Shown piece by piece: positions 1 through 6,319 of a stretch of DNA of 6,319 nt (positions are counted from its first letter, which is position 1; every line of letters starts with the position of its first letter). Under the pieces are notes generated by a model. That model searched no databases. It saw only the letters and a list, made by a program, of their open reading frames with translations, and was not told the origin of the DNA. The stretch is from Bacteroidota bacterium (lineage in GTDB: Bacteria > Bacteroidota > Bacteroidia > Flavobacteriales > Flavobacteriaceae), in the NCBI GenBank assembly GCA_006227965.1, contig SBFL01000373.1, positions 1 through 6,319 of the forward strand. The letters are read 5' to 3'. Made by a program: the position numbers and the translations under genes.

Positions 1-5
1 AGATA

Positions 6-671
6 ATGAAGTCAATTACAATCAAAGGATCAGAAAGAGAAAGCGTGGGCAAGAAGTCTAGTAAGGCCCTACGTAATGCTGGAAAGGTCCCTTGCGTGGT
101 CTACGGAGGGGATGAACCGTTACACTTTTCAGCAGACGAACTGTCGTTCAAGGATTTGGTGTACACTCCCAATGCCCACACTGTGGTAATTGAACTGGAA
201 AACGGCACCAAGGTAAGCACCGTAATGCAGGACATTCAGTTCCATCCGGTATCAGACCGGATCCTGCATGTGGATTTCTACCAGCTGTTCGAGGACAAGC
301 CGGTAACGATGAGTATCCCGGTTCGCCTGCAGGGGAATTCCCCTGGGGTACGCAACGGGGGACGCCTGCTTTTCCGCAAGCGGAAGCTGGTTATCCGTGC
401 CCTGCCCGACAACCTGCCGGATTTCTTCAATGTGGATATTTCCAAACTTAAGATCGGAGACCTTATTTCAGTGGAAGGTCTTAAAAGCGATGAGTTTACC
501 ATTCTCCACCCCGACAGCACCGTGGTCGTACAGGTTAAAACTGCACGTGCTGCCATTGTGGTTGAAGAGGAAGATGAAGAAGGTTTGGAAGAAGGTGCCC
601 AGGAAGGTGCTGAAGAAGGTGCTGAAGAAGCATCAGCTGCAGCAGCGACTGAAGAAGCCGCCAACGAATAG
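6..671 (+). CDS. rplY: 50S ribosomal protein L25 (TL5/CTC type) with acidic repeat tail
   Basis: This 221-residue protein is the long (TL5/CTC) form of ribosomal protein L25, which binds 5S rRNA in the large ribosomal subunit. The N-terminal L25 domain spans about residues 1-95 and shows family hallmarks: [10 protein letters not shown] (26-35), and the [11 protein letters not shown]...HVDFYQL region (75-94). The C-terminal beta domain covers about 98-180, with the typical GVRNGGRL stretch at 114-121. From about residue 186 the protein becomes a low-complexity acidic tail with EEGA-type repeats, then an Ala/Glu-rich end; such tails are common in Bacteroidetes L25. The start ATG lies five bases from the window edge, so upstream signals cannot be judged, but the N-terminus aligns with the family. 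A strong terminator follows the stop codon by about 25 bases, so this is probably the end of a transcript. Confidence 0.96.
   Translation: MKSITIKGSERESVGKKSSKALRNAGKVPCVVYGGDEPLHFSADELSFKDLVYTPNAHTVVIELENGTKVSTVMQDIQFHPVSDRILHVDFYQLFEDKPVTMSIPVRLQGNSPGVRNGGRLLFRKRKLVIRALPDNLPDFFNVDISKLKIGDLISVEGLKSDEFTILHPDSTVVVQVKTARAAIVVEEEDEEGLEEGAQEGAEEGAEEASAAAATEEAANE
576..632 (+). repeat. 12-bp tandem repeat encoding EEGA units in the L25 tail
   Basis: Nearly five in-frame 12-base units of the form GAAGAAGGTGCT encode residues 191-209 of L25: [16 protein letters not shown] and a shortened EEA. Units two to four differ from one another by only one or two bases (GCC/GCT, CAG/GAA), so they look like recent slippage or duplication products. 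Since the unit is a multiple of three, copy-number changes would keep the reading frame and change only the length of the acidic tail. Confidence 0.8.
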
Positions 672-696
672 GCCCCAACCTTTAAACTGTCAGAAG

Positions 697-735
697 GCAC
701 CCCTACCTTATTCAGGTACGGGTGCTTTTTGTATT
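697..735 (+). terminator. Intrinsic terminator after rplY
   Basis: The arms GCACCCCTACCT (697-708) and AGGTACGGGTGC (714-725) form a 12-bp stem with a single C-C mismatch and a 5-base loop (TATTC). The stem is followed at once by TTTTT and, after one G, by more T-rich sequence. This is a classic rho-independent terminator for rplY transcription. It separates rplY from pth, so pth probably has its own promoter or relies on read-through. No convincing Bacteroidetes promoter (TTG, 17-23 bases, TAnnTTTG) was found between it and pth. Confidence 0.85.
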
Positions 736-816
736 TTAGGACTAGCCACAAAATTGAATTCCGGTTAGGAGCGTCGAACACCGGGCCGTATTCCGCTTCT
801 GAAAATGTACGATTCC

Positions 817-1383
817 ATGAAAAAATTCCTGGTTGCAGGTTTGGGCAATATCGGTGCTGATTACCAAGACACCCGCCATAATATCGGGTTTCAGGTACTG
901 GACCGGTTGGCCGAAGAAAATGGGTTTTCCTTTGAATCCGGACGCCTTGCAGACGTAGGCATCTTTAAACTTAAAGGACGTCCTGTGATCTGCCTGAAAC
1001 CCGCCACTTACATGAACCGGAGTGGCAAGGCAATAAGGTACTGGATGGACAGGGAAAAAATCCCTCTGGAAAACCTCCTGGTCGTAACGGACGACCTGAA
1101 TCTTCCCTTCGGCACCCTGCGTTTAAAAACCAGGGGCAGCGATGGGGGTCATAACGGATTGAAGGACATACAGCAGGTTCTCGGGACTCAACAATATTCA
1201 AGATTCCGCTTCGGGATCGGGTCTGATTACCCCCAGGGCAAACAGGTCGACTTCGTGCTCGGAAGCTGGGACGAGGAGGAACGGAAAGGAATGCCCGAAC
1301 GGCTGGAACGAAGTGTGGAACTCATTCGCTCTTTTGTACTGGCGGGTCCTTCGAGGACTATGAATGTCTTTAACGGGACCTGA
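817..1383 (+). CDS. pth: Peptidyl-tRNA hydrolase
   Basis: This is the bacterial Pth1 enzyme, a cytoplasmic hydrolase that cuts the ester bond of peptidyl-tRNAs dropped by stalled ribosomes and so recycles tRNA. With the start at 817 it has 188 residues, a normal family length. Family residues are all present: N11 in GLGNIG, the catalytic H21 in the TRHNIG motif, M66-N67 in ATYMNRSGKA, D92 in VTDDLNLPFG, and H112-N113 in GGHNGLKD; these correspond to E. coli N10, H20, M67-N68, D93 and H113-N114. An in-frame ATG at 805 would add MYDS; I prefer 817 because MKKFLVAGLGN matches the usual N-terminus of the family. No clear ribosome binding site decides the matter. The TGA stop directly abuts the stop codon of the lipoprotein gene on the other strand. 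Confidence 0.95.
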   Translation: MKKFLVAGLGNIGADYQDTRHNIGFQVLDRLAEENGFSFESGRLADVGIFKLKGRPVICLKPATYMNRSGKAIRYWMDREKIPLENLLVVTDDLNLPFGTLRLKTRGSDGGHNGLKDIQQVLGTQQYSRFRFGIGSDYPQGKQVDFVLGSWDEEERKGMPERLERSVELIRSFVLAGPSRTMNVFNGT

Positions 1384-2070
1384 TCAGAGGACCCTGAACG
1401 AATAAAGACCGGAAAGGGAGGCATTCCCCTCGGCATCCCGGCTGAGTATCTGCCAGTAATAGACGGTATCTGATTCTACCAGAACCCTGAGGCTTTCGGC
1501 TGTGGGGCCAAGGGAAATGATTAACGGCAAAGCTGCCGGATCTGTCCCTAAGTACACTTCGCACTGCTCAAGGTCGTTATCGGGATCAGCGAGTTCCCAC
1601 CTGAGGAAAATCTCCCCATTGGCATCCGGAAGGACGGAAGCTCCTGAAGAAGGCTCCAGCAACCGGGCTGGAAACGGAGGGTATGATATTACAGCCCCTG
1701 CATTGAAAAACTGCCAGACCTGACCTGGGGTTTCTTCCCTGCTTTGATTATTGATTGCCGTCACCTGCCAGGAATACGGGGCTCCTTTTTCCAGCACCAC
1801 TCCCAGGCTGAGGCTGGTGGTGATTTGCCGCCGTACCCCTGAGGATCCCAGGGAAGTTACTTCCAGTTCATAGGAATCCGCATTCGTAGCAGCCTCCCAG
1901 AGGAATGTAACCTCGCTGGTTGTTTCGCTTTGGGATATCCCCGTTACACAGATGGAATTGTTCTCGGGGAAGACCAGGTTTACTGCCCCGGGAACAGGAG
2001 GTGGCGGATCATCCTTGCTGCAGCCTGCCAAAATGCCAGCCAGTACCCCGATAAAAATCAACTTCTTCAT
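1384..2070 (-). CDS. Predicted surface lipoprotein with two fibronectin-III-like domains
   Basis: I do not recognise a named family. The 228-residue product begins with a lipoprotein signal peptide (MKKLIFIGVLAGILAGC): the lipobox is LAGC at 14-17 and C17 would be lipidated. The residues after it, S-K-D-D, fit the Bacteroidetes lipoprotein export signal (K followed by two acidic residues), predicting exposure on the outer face of the outer membrane. A short proline linker (PPPPVP) follows. Two beta-sandwich modules resembling FN3 can be seen, at about 31-124 (FLWEA at 56-60, YSWQV at 99-103) and 133-228 (LRWEL at 156-160, YYWQI at 204-208), each with the tryptophan pair typical of the fold. 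No catalytic motif is visible. Its ATG overlaps the TGA of the upstream protease gene (ATGA), so the two are probably co-translated. A binding, anchoring or accessory role for the protease is inference. Confidence 0.85.
   Translation of the reverse strand: MKKLIFIGVLAGILAGCSKDDPPPPVPGAVNLVFPENNSICVTGISQSETTSEVTFLWEAATNADSYELEVTSLGSSGVRRQITTSLSLGVVLEKGAPYSWQVTAINNQSREETPGQVWQFFNAGAVISYPPFPARLLEPSSGASVLPDANGEIFLRWELADPDNDLEQCEVYLGTDPAALPLIISLGPTAESLRVLVESDTVYYWQILSRDAEGNASLSGLYSFRVL
2067..2070 (-). other. ATGA stop/start overlap coupling protease and lipoprotein genes
   Basis: On the minus strand the protease ends in GAA-TGA, and the ATG of the lipoprotein gene begins at the last A of GAA, giving a 4-base ATGA overlap. 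This arrangement usually means that ribosomes finishing the first gene restart on the second, fixing the two products in one operon. Confidence 0.85.
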
Positions 2071-5000
2071 TCCCGGTATACTTTATGGGTAGTTAGGATG
2101 CCTTTCTGGGTTACCTGGATCAGGTAAAGCCCTGTGGGAACGCCTGCCAAATTAAGGGTAATTGTGCCAGCTTCAGGGACACGTTTTCCCCGCCAGACCA
2201 GGGTGCCCGATGCACTGAAGACTGCAACCTCAGCAGGTTCCACAGCCTCTGGCAGGTAGATATCGAGACGATCTTTAAAGGGGTTGGGCGCCACCAGAGG
2301 GCGCTCCGTCCTTAGGAAGGTAGCTTCATAGGACCCCTTGCATGCCGGCATTCCACTAACTTTCAGCTGGTTAACCCCTTTTTCCAGCTCCAGGGTGTAT
2401 CGGGGTCCTTCCACAAATTGCGTACGTCCGTTAAGGATGATCTCAAAAAGGTCCGATCCATCCATATGCAAGGTAACCGAGGAATAATCCAGGGCCAGAT
2501 CCGCAAGGATGCTCAGGGGTTCCGGACTTTCAATATTTACCTGAAAACACTGACGTTCAAAAAGGTTCACGCCGTCTGTACCGCCAATACATACCTCATA
2601 GGAGCCCGGATCGAGCCCGCTGAAGGTATAGGTGCTGGTGAAGGCATCCGTTCTGTCAATTCCGTTCCCCTGGATTTGAATGGTGTAATCAAAGGGTTGC
2701 TTGCTGCTCACCTCGACACTTCCATCACCGGCCCCGATACAGGTCTCACTGGTGATGCTTATCAAAAACCGGTCATCCGGAAAGCGAAAAACCTCACAGC
2801 CGTTTGCATCCACTTCACTTCCCGGAGGCGTCCCCAGGCAGAGATCATCCCCGTCGTCAAAAACTCCATCGGCGTCTTCATCAGGCCTGAAGAACCCTTC
2901 AACACACAATTCCAGGGAAAAATTATTCAGCCGTCCTCCATCTGCAGGGGCCGTGTCCTCTATGGTCAAAACCCATTCCCCGAAACTGGATTCCCCGGCA
3001 AAGGCATTGAGGGACCCCAGGGGGCGCACCTCTCCCGAAATGGCCGGGTTATTTCCACAAACAAAAATCGGTGCTTCCGCATCAAAGATGGCATTTATGT
3101 CGTTTGCTTCCCCGCAGGAATTGGAAACCAGGGTCACCTTTGTCCCCTCAGGGGAGGTAAGGGTGATAATCAAGTCGGAGACGAAGGTGTGTTCCACATC
3201 CACCCCAACCCGGACCGCCAGGACCGGACGGTCATCTGCCACGGTAATCACCGAGGTTACCGTAGGGGTGCCCGTGGATGAAATGGGTATGGGCGTCCCC
3301 CCTGCCACGAGCGTCCTGCACCCGCTGCTGAGGGTACTGAAACTGGAGAATGAAGTGAATTCGCCGTCCCCACATGCACTGACGGGCCTGACCCTCCAAA
3401 AGTATATCGAATTTACTTCCAGCGGGCCCGGCTGGTAACTGTTGCCATAGACACGCTGCTGTTGGACAATATCGACAAAGGAAGCGTCGGTGGCAATTTC
3501 CACATCATAAGAAGTGACTGACGAATCCGACTCCCATAGTAATTCAGGGCGCAGGTTGACATCTGTAGCCCCATCTGCCGGTGATATTAGTATGGGTGGG
3601 ACAAAGCTGTCCCCGGCCACCTGAAGTAACAAGGGCACGGAGGTGCTGGTGCCACCATTTGTACCCAGCACTTCTAGGGCATAGGCTCCAGGGCTAACGG
3701 ATTCAGTCCCCGAGAGGACCAGGCTAATCCGGCTGTCATCAACCTGCACGGTATCCGTGGAAAATTCGGCAACCATTCCTACTGGAAGGCCGACCACTTC
3801 CAAAGCCACAGGCTCTTCAAATCCTCCAAAGGTCTGAAAGGTAAAATTAAATACGGCATCCTGCGGCTGGCAGGTTTGTACCCGGAGGTCATCAAAATAC
3901 AGCAGATATGGTCGTTCACTCAGGGTGAAATCCGTATCGTTCACGGCGAAATACACATTTTCAGCCGCTTTAACCATGAATCGTCCGAAGGGGTTGGGAA
4001 CCCGTGGCATCTGGATGTCAGCCTCCCCTGTATTGGGAACATCTTCCGCGATGAGGTATGGAAAACTCAGGCCCCCGTCTGCGGAGAGGTATATATCGAC
4101 CAACTGGGTGTTGACAGGAGCGCTGTTGGTACCCGCCACATCCCAGCTGATTTGCTGCACACTCCCTATGTCGTAGACTTCCGCCACATTCTGTGAGAGG
4201 ACCTGGAAGGGGCCCGCTTCTTCCTCCACACTGACCCTGCTGAGTTCGGAACTGAGTTGTCCGCCATCCGGAGCGTTATCCCGAACGGTAAGGGCAAAAT
4301 TAAGGTCCCTTTCCACCGTTGATACCGTTTCCCAGGCAGATCCGCTGGCCGGATCGGTCTGTGTCAGATTTCCGCTGGATACAAGGCTCAAAAGCGGAAA
4401 GTACCGCCTGGGTTCGTTTACCGGAGGCCGTGAACGAAAATTTGCCCCGGCCGGGTTTTCAGGCCCGAAGCTTGCCCGCGTCACCACCCCATCGTCAATC
4501 TGCTCCCAGGCAAATGTAAGCAGGTCTTCAGGGTCTGCATCCGTGACCTTAGCCTCCAGAACGAAAGCTGTACCCTTGGGGATCCGAAAATCAGGCACGG
4601 GCGTAATTACGGGTGGGGAATTATCCAGGGGCGTCAGCACACCGCAGGTGGTCCCGATCACGTACTGGCTAATCTGCAAAATGCTGTAATAGTGGAAATA
4701 GTCATCTCCGGCAGATTGCACATCGTCATCCTGGGTAATCCCGGCATAAGCCATTATGGTGGAGCCGCTTCCCGGCTCCGCCTGTACCCCCGTTCCCTCG
4801 GACTGAAAAGACCAGGTATGATTGGCCCCGAACTGATGTCCCATCTCATGGGCCACAAAATCCAGATCAAACCGGTCGCCTTCCGGGTTCGGGGTGGAGG
4901 CAAAGGCACTCCCTTTTCGGTTATCGACACAAACAGCCCCTATAAAGCCGGCATTTCCGTTTTCACCCGCCTGATGAAACAGGTGCCCAATGTCATAAGA

Positions 5001-5852
5001 ACCCGGCCCAATGACCGTGGTTAGGGTCGTCTGTACCTCTGAGCTCAAATTACCCCCGAAGGGATCCGTGTTGGGGTCCGTGTAAATAACCCGATCCGTT
5101 TCCGGGATCAGTTCCAGTCTGATGGCGAGGTCCCTTTCAAAAACCTCATTGATCCTCGTAAGAGTGGCATTGATGGCGGCCAGCGCATCGGCCACCGTAC
5201 CCCCGTGGTACTGGGCGTATTCCCCTGTGGTGGCCACAGCGAGGCGGTAGGTCCTGAGCTGCTGGTCATCAAAGAGCTTTGCCACGGTGGCCCCGGGCAT
5301 GGTTTTTCCCGTCTGGGTTTCCGTTTTGCATTTCCAGCCTTCCGGCAATGGTTGTAGTTCATCCCTGGAAAAGAGCAGGTACGTGTCGGGGCTGCCGGGG
5401 GCCCGCTCCAGGTAATGGGTCCGGGAAGTGCCCTGCTCCCTGATCATTCCCTGCAATCCTTTGTGTGAGAGACTAAACCGGACCTTTGAAGGATCTCCCT
5501 CCACACTGTAGCCCACATAAGAGCGAATTCCGGGATAGCGACGCTGCAATTCGGTAGACATGACAGATCGCTCTCTCACCCTGTAGGAACGGGCAGAGCC
5601 CGAAGCGTCCGGAAAGGAAAGCAACACTTCTGCCCTATCCCCTTCATGTAGCTCCTTCAATTGATTCCTCAGTTGCTCCTCCCTTAGCACAAAAGCCCTT
5701 GCGGCCTGTTGTTTGATCAACTGTCCGGAAAGGGTGCTCTGATTAGTTACAAGCGCACCGTTTTCCCAGTAGACTCCGGTCTGCTGTGACATAGAATTTA
5801 AGCCGAAAAAAAGTAAGGGAATTGAAAGAACAAGACGTAACTTTGTCTGCAT
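2067..5852 (-). CDS. Secreted reprolysin-like zinc metalloprotease with P-domain and T9SS sorting signal
   Basis: A 1261-residue exported endopeptidase of the metzincin clan. Counting from the ATG at 5852: signal peptide about 1-22; a pro-region about 40-170 ending before the LRTYRLAVATTGEYA strand (about 199); catalytic domain to about 405, with zinc motif HEMGHQFGANH at 335-345 (ligands H335, H339, H345; general base E336) and a Met-turn around M367 (STIMAY). Then come a cadherin/PKD-like module (about 412-545), two further beta domains (about 548-645 and 655-745), an FN3-like domain (about 750-842), a proprotein-convertase P-domain (about 845-983), an Asp-rich thrombospondin-3-like calcium repeat (DEDADGVFDDGDD, about 991-1003), an Ig-like module (about 1030-1112), and a T9SS type A sorting domain (about 1186-1261, starting near APNPFKDRLDIY). 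It should be secreted through the outer membrane and released or anchored at the surface. An upstream in-frame TTG at 5873 would add seven residues and spoil the signal peptide, so ATG is preferred. The substrate cannot be told from sequence. Confidence 0.93.
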   Translation of the reverse strand: MQTKLRLVLSIPLLFFGLNSMSQQTGVYWENGALVTNQSTLSGQLIKQQAARAFVLREEQLRNQLKELHEGDRAEVLLSFPDASGSARSYRVRERSVMSTELQRRYPGIRSYVGYSVEGDPSKVRFSLSHKGLQGMIREQGTSRTHYLERAPGSPDTYLLFSRDELQPLPEGWKCKTETQTGKTMPGATVAKLFDDQQLRTYRLAVATTGEYAQYHGGTVADALAAINATLTRINEVFERDLAIRLELIPETDRVIYTDPNTDPFGGNLSSEVQTTLTTVIGPGSYDIGHLFHQAGENGNAGFIGAVCVDNRKGSAFASTPNPEGDRFDLDFVAHEMGHQFGANHTWSFQSEGTGVQAEPGSGSTIMAYAGITQDDDVQSAGDDYFHYYSILQISQYVIGTTCGVLTPLDNSPPVITPVPDFRIPKGTAFVLEAKVTDADPEDLLTFAWEQIDDGVVTRASFGPENPAGANFRSRPPVNEPRRYFPLLSLVSSGNLTQTDPASGSAWETVSTVERDLNFALTVRDNAPDGGQLSSELSRVSVEEEAGPFQVLSQNVAEVYDIGSVQQISWDVAGTNSAPVNTQLVDIYLSADGGLSFPYLIAEDVPNTGEADIQMPRVPNPFGRFMVKAAENVYFAVNDTDFTLSERPYLLYFDDLRVQTCQPQDAVFNFTFQTFGGFEEPVALEVVGLPVGMVAEFSTDTVQVDDSRISLVLSGTESVSPGAYALEVLGTNGGTSTSVPLLLQVAGDSFVPPILISPADGATDVNLRPELLWESDSSVTSYDVEIATDASFVDIVQQQRVYGNSYQPGPLEVNSIYFWRVRPVSACGDGEFTSFSSFSTLSSGCRTLVAGGTPIPISSTGTPTVTSVITVADDRPVLAVRVGVDVEHTFVSDLIITLTSPEGTKVTLVSNSCGEANDINAIFDAEAPIFVCGNNPAISGEVRPLGSLNAFAGESSFGEWVLTIEDTAPADGGRLNNFSLELCVEGFFRPDEDADGVFDDGDDLCLGTPPGSEVDANGCEVFRFPDDRFLISITSETCIGAGDGSVEVSSKQPFDYTIQIQGNGIDRTDAFTSTYTFSGLDPGSYEVCIGGTDGVNLFERQCFQVNIESPEPLSILADLALDYSSVTLHMDGSDLFEIILNGRTQFVEGPRYTLELEKGVNQLKVSGMPACKGSYEATFLRTERPLVAPNPFKDRLDIYLPEAVEPAEVAVFSASGTLVWRGKRVPEAGTITLNLAGVPTGLYLIQVTQKGILTTHKVYRE
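5838..5845 (+). promoter_or_regulatory. Candidate ribF promoter -7 box (TAACTTTG)
   Basis: TAACTTTG is an exact match to the Bacteroidetes -7 consensus TAnnTTTG and faces ribF. It would start transcription near 5850, giving a leader of roughly 50 bases before the GTG. The only TTG nearby upstream (5822-5824) is 13 bases from the box, shorter than the usual 17-23, so the -33 element is weak or absent. The box lies within the signal-peptide codons of the protease on the other strand. An 8-base match with four fixed T/G and two further fixed bases can arise by chance. Confidence 0.35.
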
Positions 5853-5870
5853 CAACCGGCATTTGCTCCG

Positions 5871-5895
5871 CAAAATAAGCTTTTTTATTATTTTG
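5871..5895. repeat. Perfect 8-bp inverted repeat in the divergent protease/ribF region
   Basis: CAAAATAA (5871-5878) and TTATTTTG (5888-5895) are perfect reverse complements separated by 9 bases (a GC and T-rich spacer). The repeat occupies about half of the 48-base gap between the divergent start codons of the protease and ribF. It could be an operator for a dimeric regulator, or two back-to-back degenerate -7 boxes (TTATTTTG resembles TAnnTTTG on each strand). In AT-rich spacer DNA, chance is also possible. Confidence 0.4.
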
Positions 5896-5900
5896 TCTTC

Positions 5901-6319
5901 GTGTTAACCGTTCAAGGTCTTTCCAATTACGACAACCCGCAACCCAGTGTAGTGACCATTGGAACTTTCGATGGTGTACACATAGGCCACCGGAAGATCC
6001 TGGAGCGGCTCATCGAAGAAGGTCGGAAACAACACCTGCAAAGCACGCTCCTCACTTTCTTCCCCCACCCCCGAATGGTCCTGCAGAAGGACAGCCAGAT
6101 AAAACTGCTCAATACTATTGAGGAGAAATCCGCCATCCTCAGCCGCCTCGGACTGGATTGCCTGGTTATCCAACCTTTTACGCTTGATTTTTCCAGAAAG
6201 TCGGCCACTGAATTCGTGCGGGAAATCCTCGTCGGGAAGCTCAGGGTAAAAAAGATCATCATCGGATACGATCACCGGTTCGGAAGGAACCGAAATGCCA
6301 ATATTCAGGACCTGCAGAG
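5901..6319 (+). CDS. ribF: Bifunctional riboflavin kinase/FAD synthetase, N-terminal part (cut by window end)
   Basis: RibF makes FMN from riboflavin and FAD from FMN. The 139 codons visible cover most of the FAD synthetase (FMN adenylyltransferase) domain; the riboflavin kinase domain lies beyond the window. Visible motifs are VVTIGTFDGVHIGH (17-30), whose HIGH tetrad (27-30) is the nucleotidyltransferase signature, TFFPHPR (52-58), and IIIGYDHRFGRNR (119-131), which is highly typical of RibF. The reading frame stays open from GTG at 5901 to the edge and contains no ATG before codon 59, well inside the domain. The GTG gives an N-terminal extension of 16 residues before VVTIGTFDG, which is the usual family spacing, so GTG is the probable start. 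No Shine-Dalgarno sequence is seen. The gene is divergent from the protease with a 48-base gap. Confidence 0.95.
   Translation, partial: MLTVQGLSNYDNPQPSVVTIGTFDGVHIGHRKILERLIEEGRKQHLQSTLLTFFPHPRMVLQKDSQIKLLNTIEEKSAILSRLGLDCLVIQPFTLDFSRKSATEFVREILVGKLRVKKIIIGYDHRFGRNRNANIQDLQ

Noticed and set aside
278..781. A minus-strand open frame of 167 codons across rplY and the intergenic region
   Set aside because: It is antisense to rplY and its Ser/Ala-rich stretch is simply the complement of the EEGA repeat; it also runs through the terminator hairpin.
805..816. Alternative ATG for pth adding MYDS
   Set aside because: It is possible, but Pth enzymes normally begin a few residues before the GLGN motif, which the 817 start gives. 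Neither start has a clear ribosome binding site.
671..816. Search for a pth promoter or small gene between rplY and pth
   Set aside because: Apart from the terminator, only a poor -7-like sequence (TATTTTAG at 732-739) within the terminator tail is seen, with no matching TTG. An AGGAG-like run near 767 is too far from the start to be a ribosome binding site.
1344..1394. Hairpins at the pth end: GTCCT-TCG-AGGAC (1346-1358), and GGGTCCT (1344-1350) pairing with AGGACCC (1388-1394)
   Set aside because: The stems are only 5-7 bp, mutually exclusive, and lack a T-tract on either strand, so I do not call a terminator or regulatory switch.
2418..3438. Two long overlapping + strand open frames (287 and 245 codons) opposite the protease gene
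   Set aside because: They are antisense to well-recognised FN3, P-domain and calcium-repeat coding sequence, show no recognisable motif or domain, and overlap each other. GC-rich coding DNA with few stops explains them.
5853..5873. Upstream TTG start adding seven residues to the protease
   Set aside because: The extension RSKCRL before MQTKLRLVL moves charged residues and a Cys ahead of a good signal peptide, and ATG at 5852 gives a normal one.

Overview
The window looks like chromosome of a marine-type member of the Bacteroidetes, most likely family Flavobacteriaceae. The evidence is a type IX secretion system (T9SS) sorting domain on a large secreted protease, a lipoprotein with a Bacteroidetes surface-export signal (C-S-K-D-D), lack of clear Shine-Dalgarno sequences, and one good match to the Bacteroidetes -7 promoter box (TAnnTTTG). 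The base composition looks moderately GC-rich by eye, which would fit a higher-GC genus of the family; I do not name a species.

Layout. On the left, two housekeeping translation genes run on the + strand: rplY (ribosomal protein L25/TL5/CTC type, with an acidic repeat tail), a strong intrinsic terminator, then pth (peptidyl-tRNA hydrolase). In the middle, two genes on the - strand form a compact operon: a 1261-residue secreted metzincin (reprolysin-like) metalloprotease with a P-domain, a calcium-binding-type Asp repeat and a C-terminal T9SS signal, followed with a 4-base ATGA overlap by a 228-residue surface lipoprotein made of two fibronectin-III-like modules. At the right edge, ribF (FAD synthetase/riboflavin kinase) starts on the + strand, divergent from the protease, and is cut by the window end after about 139 codons.

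How it fits together. rplY, pth and ribF are core functions (ribosome, recycling of peptidyl-tRNA, FMN/FAD synthesis). The protease and lipoprotein are an envelope/secretion module between them, facing the other way. Translational coupling and shared FN3-like folds suggest that the lipoprotein is a cell-surface partner of the exported protease, but this is inference. The pth and lipoprotein genes meet tail to tail with no intervening base, their stop codons forming TGATCA. I saw no RNA genes, insertion sequences, CRISPR arrays or defence systems. The most unusual items are the protease-lipoprotein pair, the zero-gap convergent junction, and the small divergent control region containing a perfect 8-bp inverted repeat.
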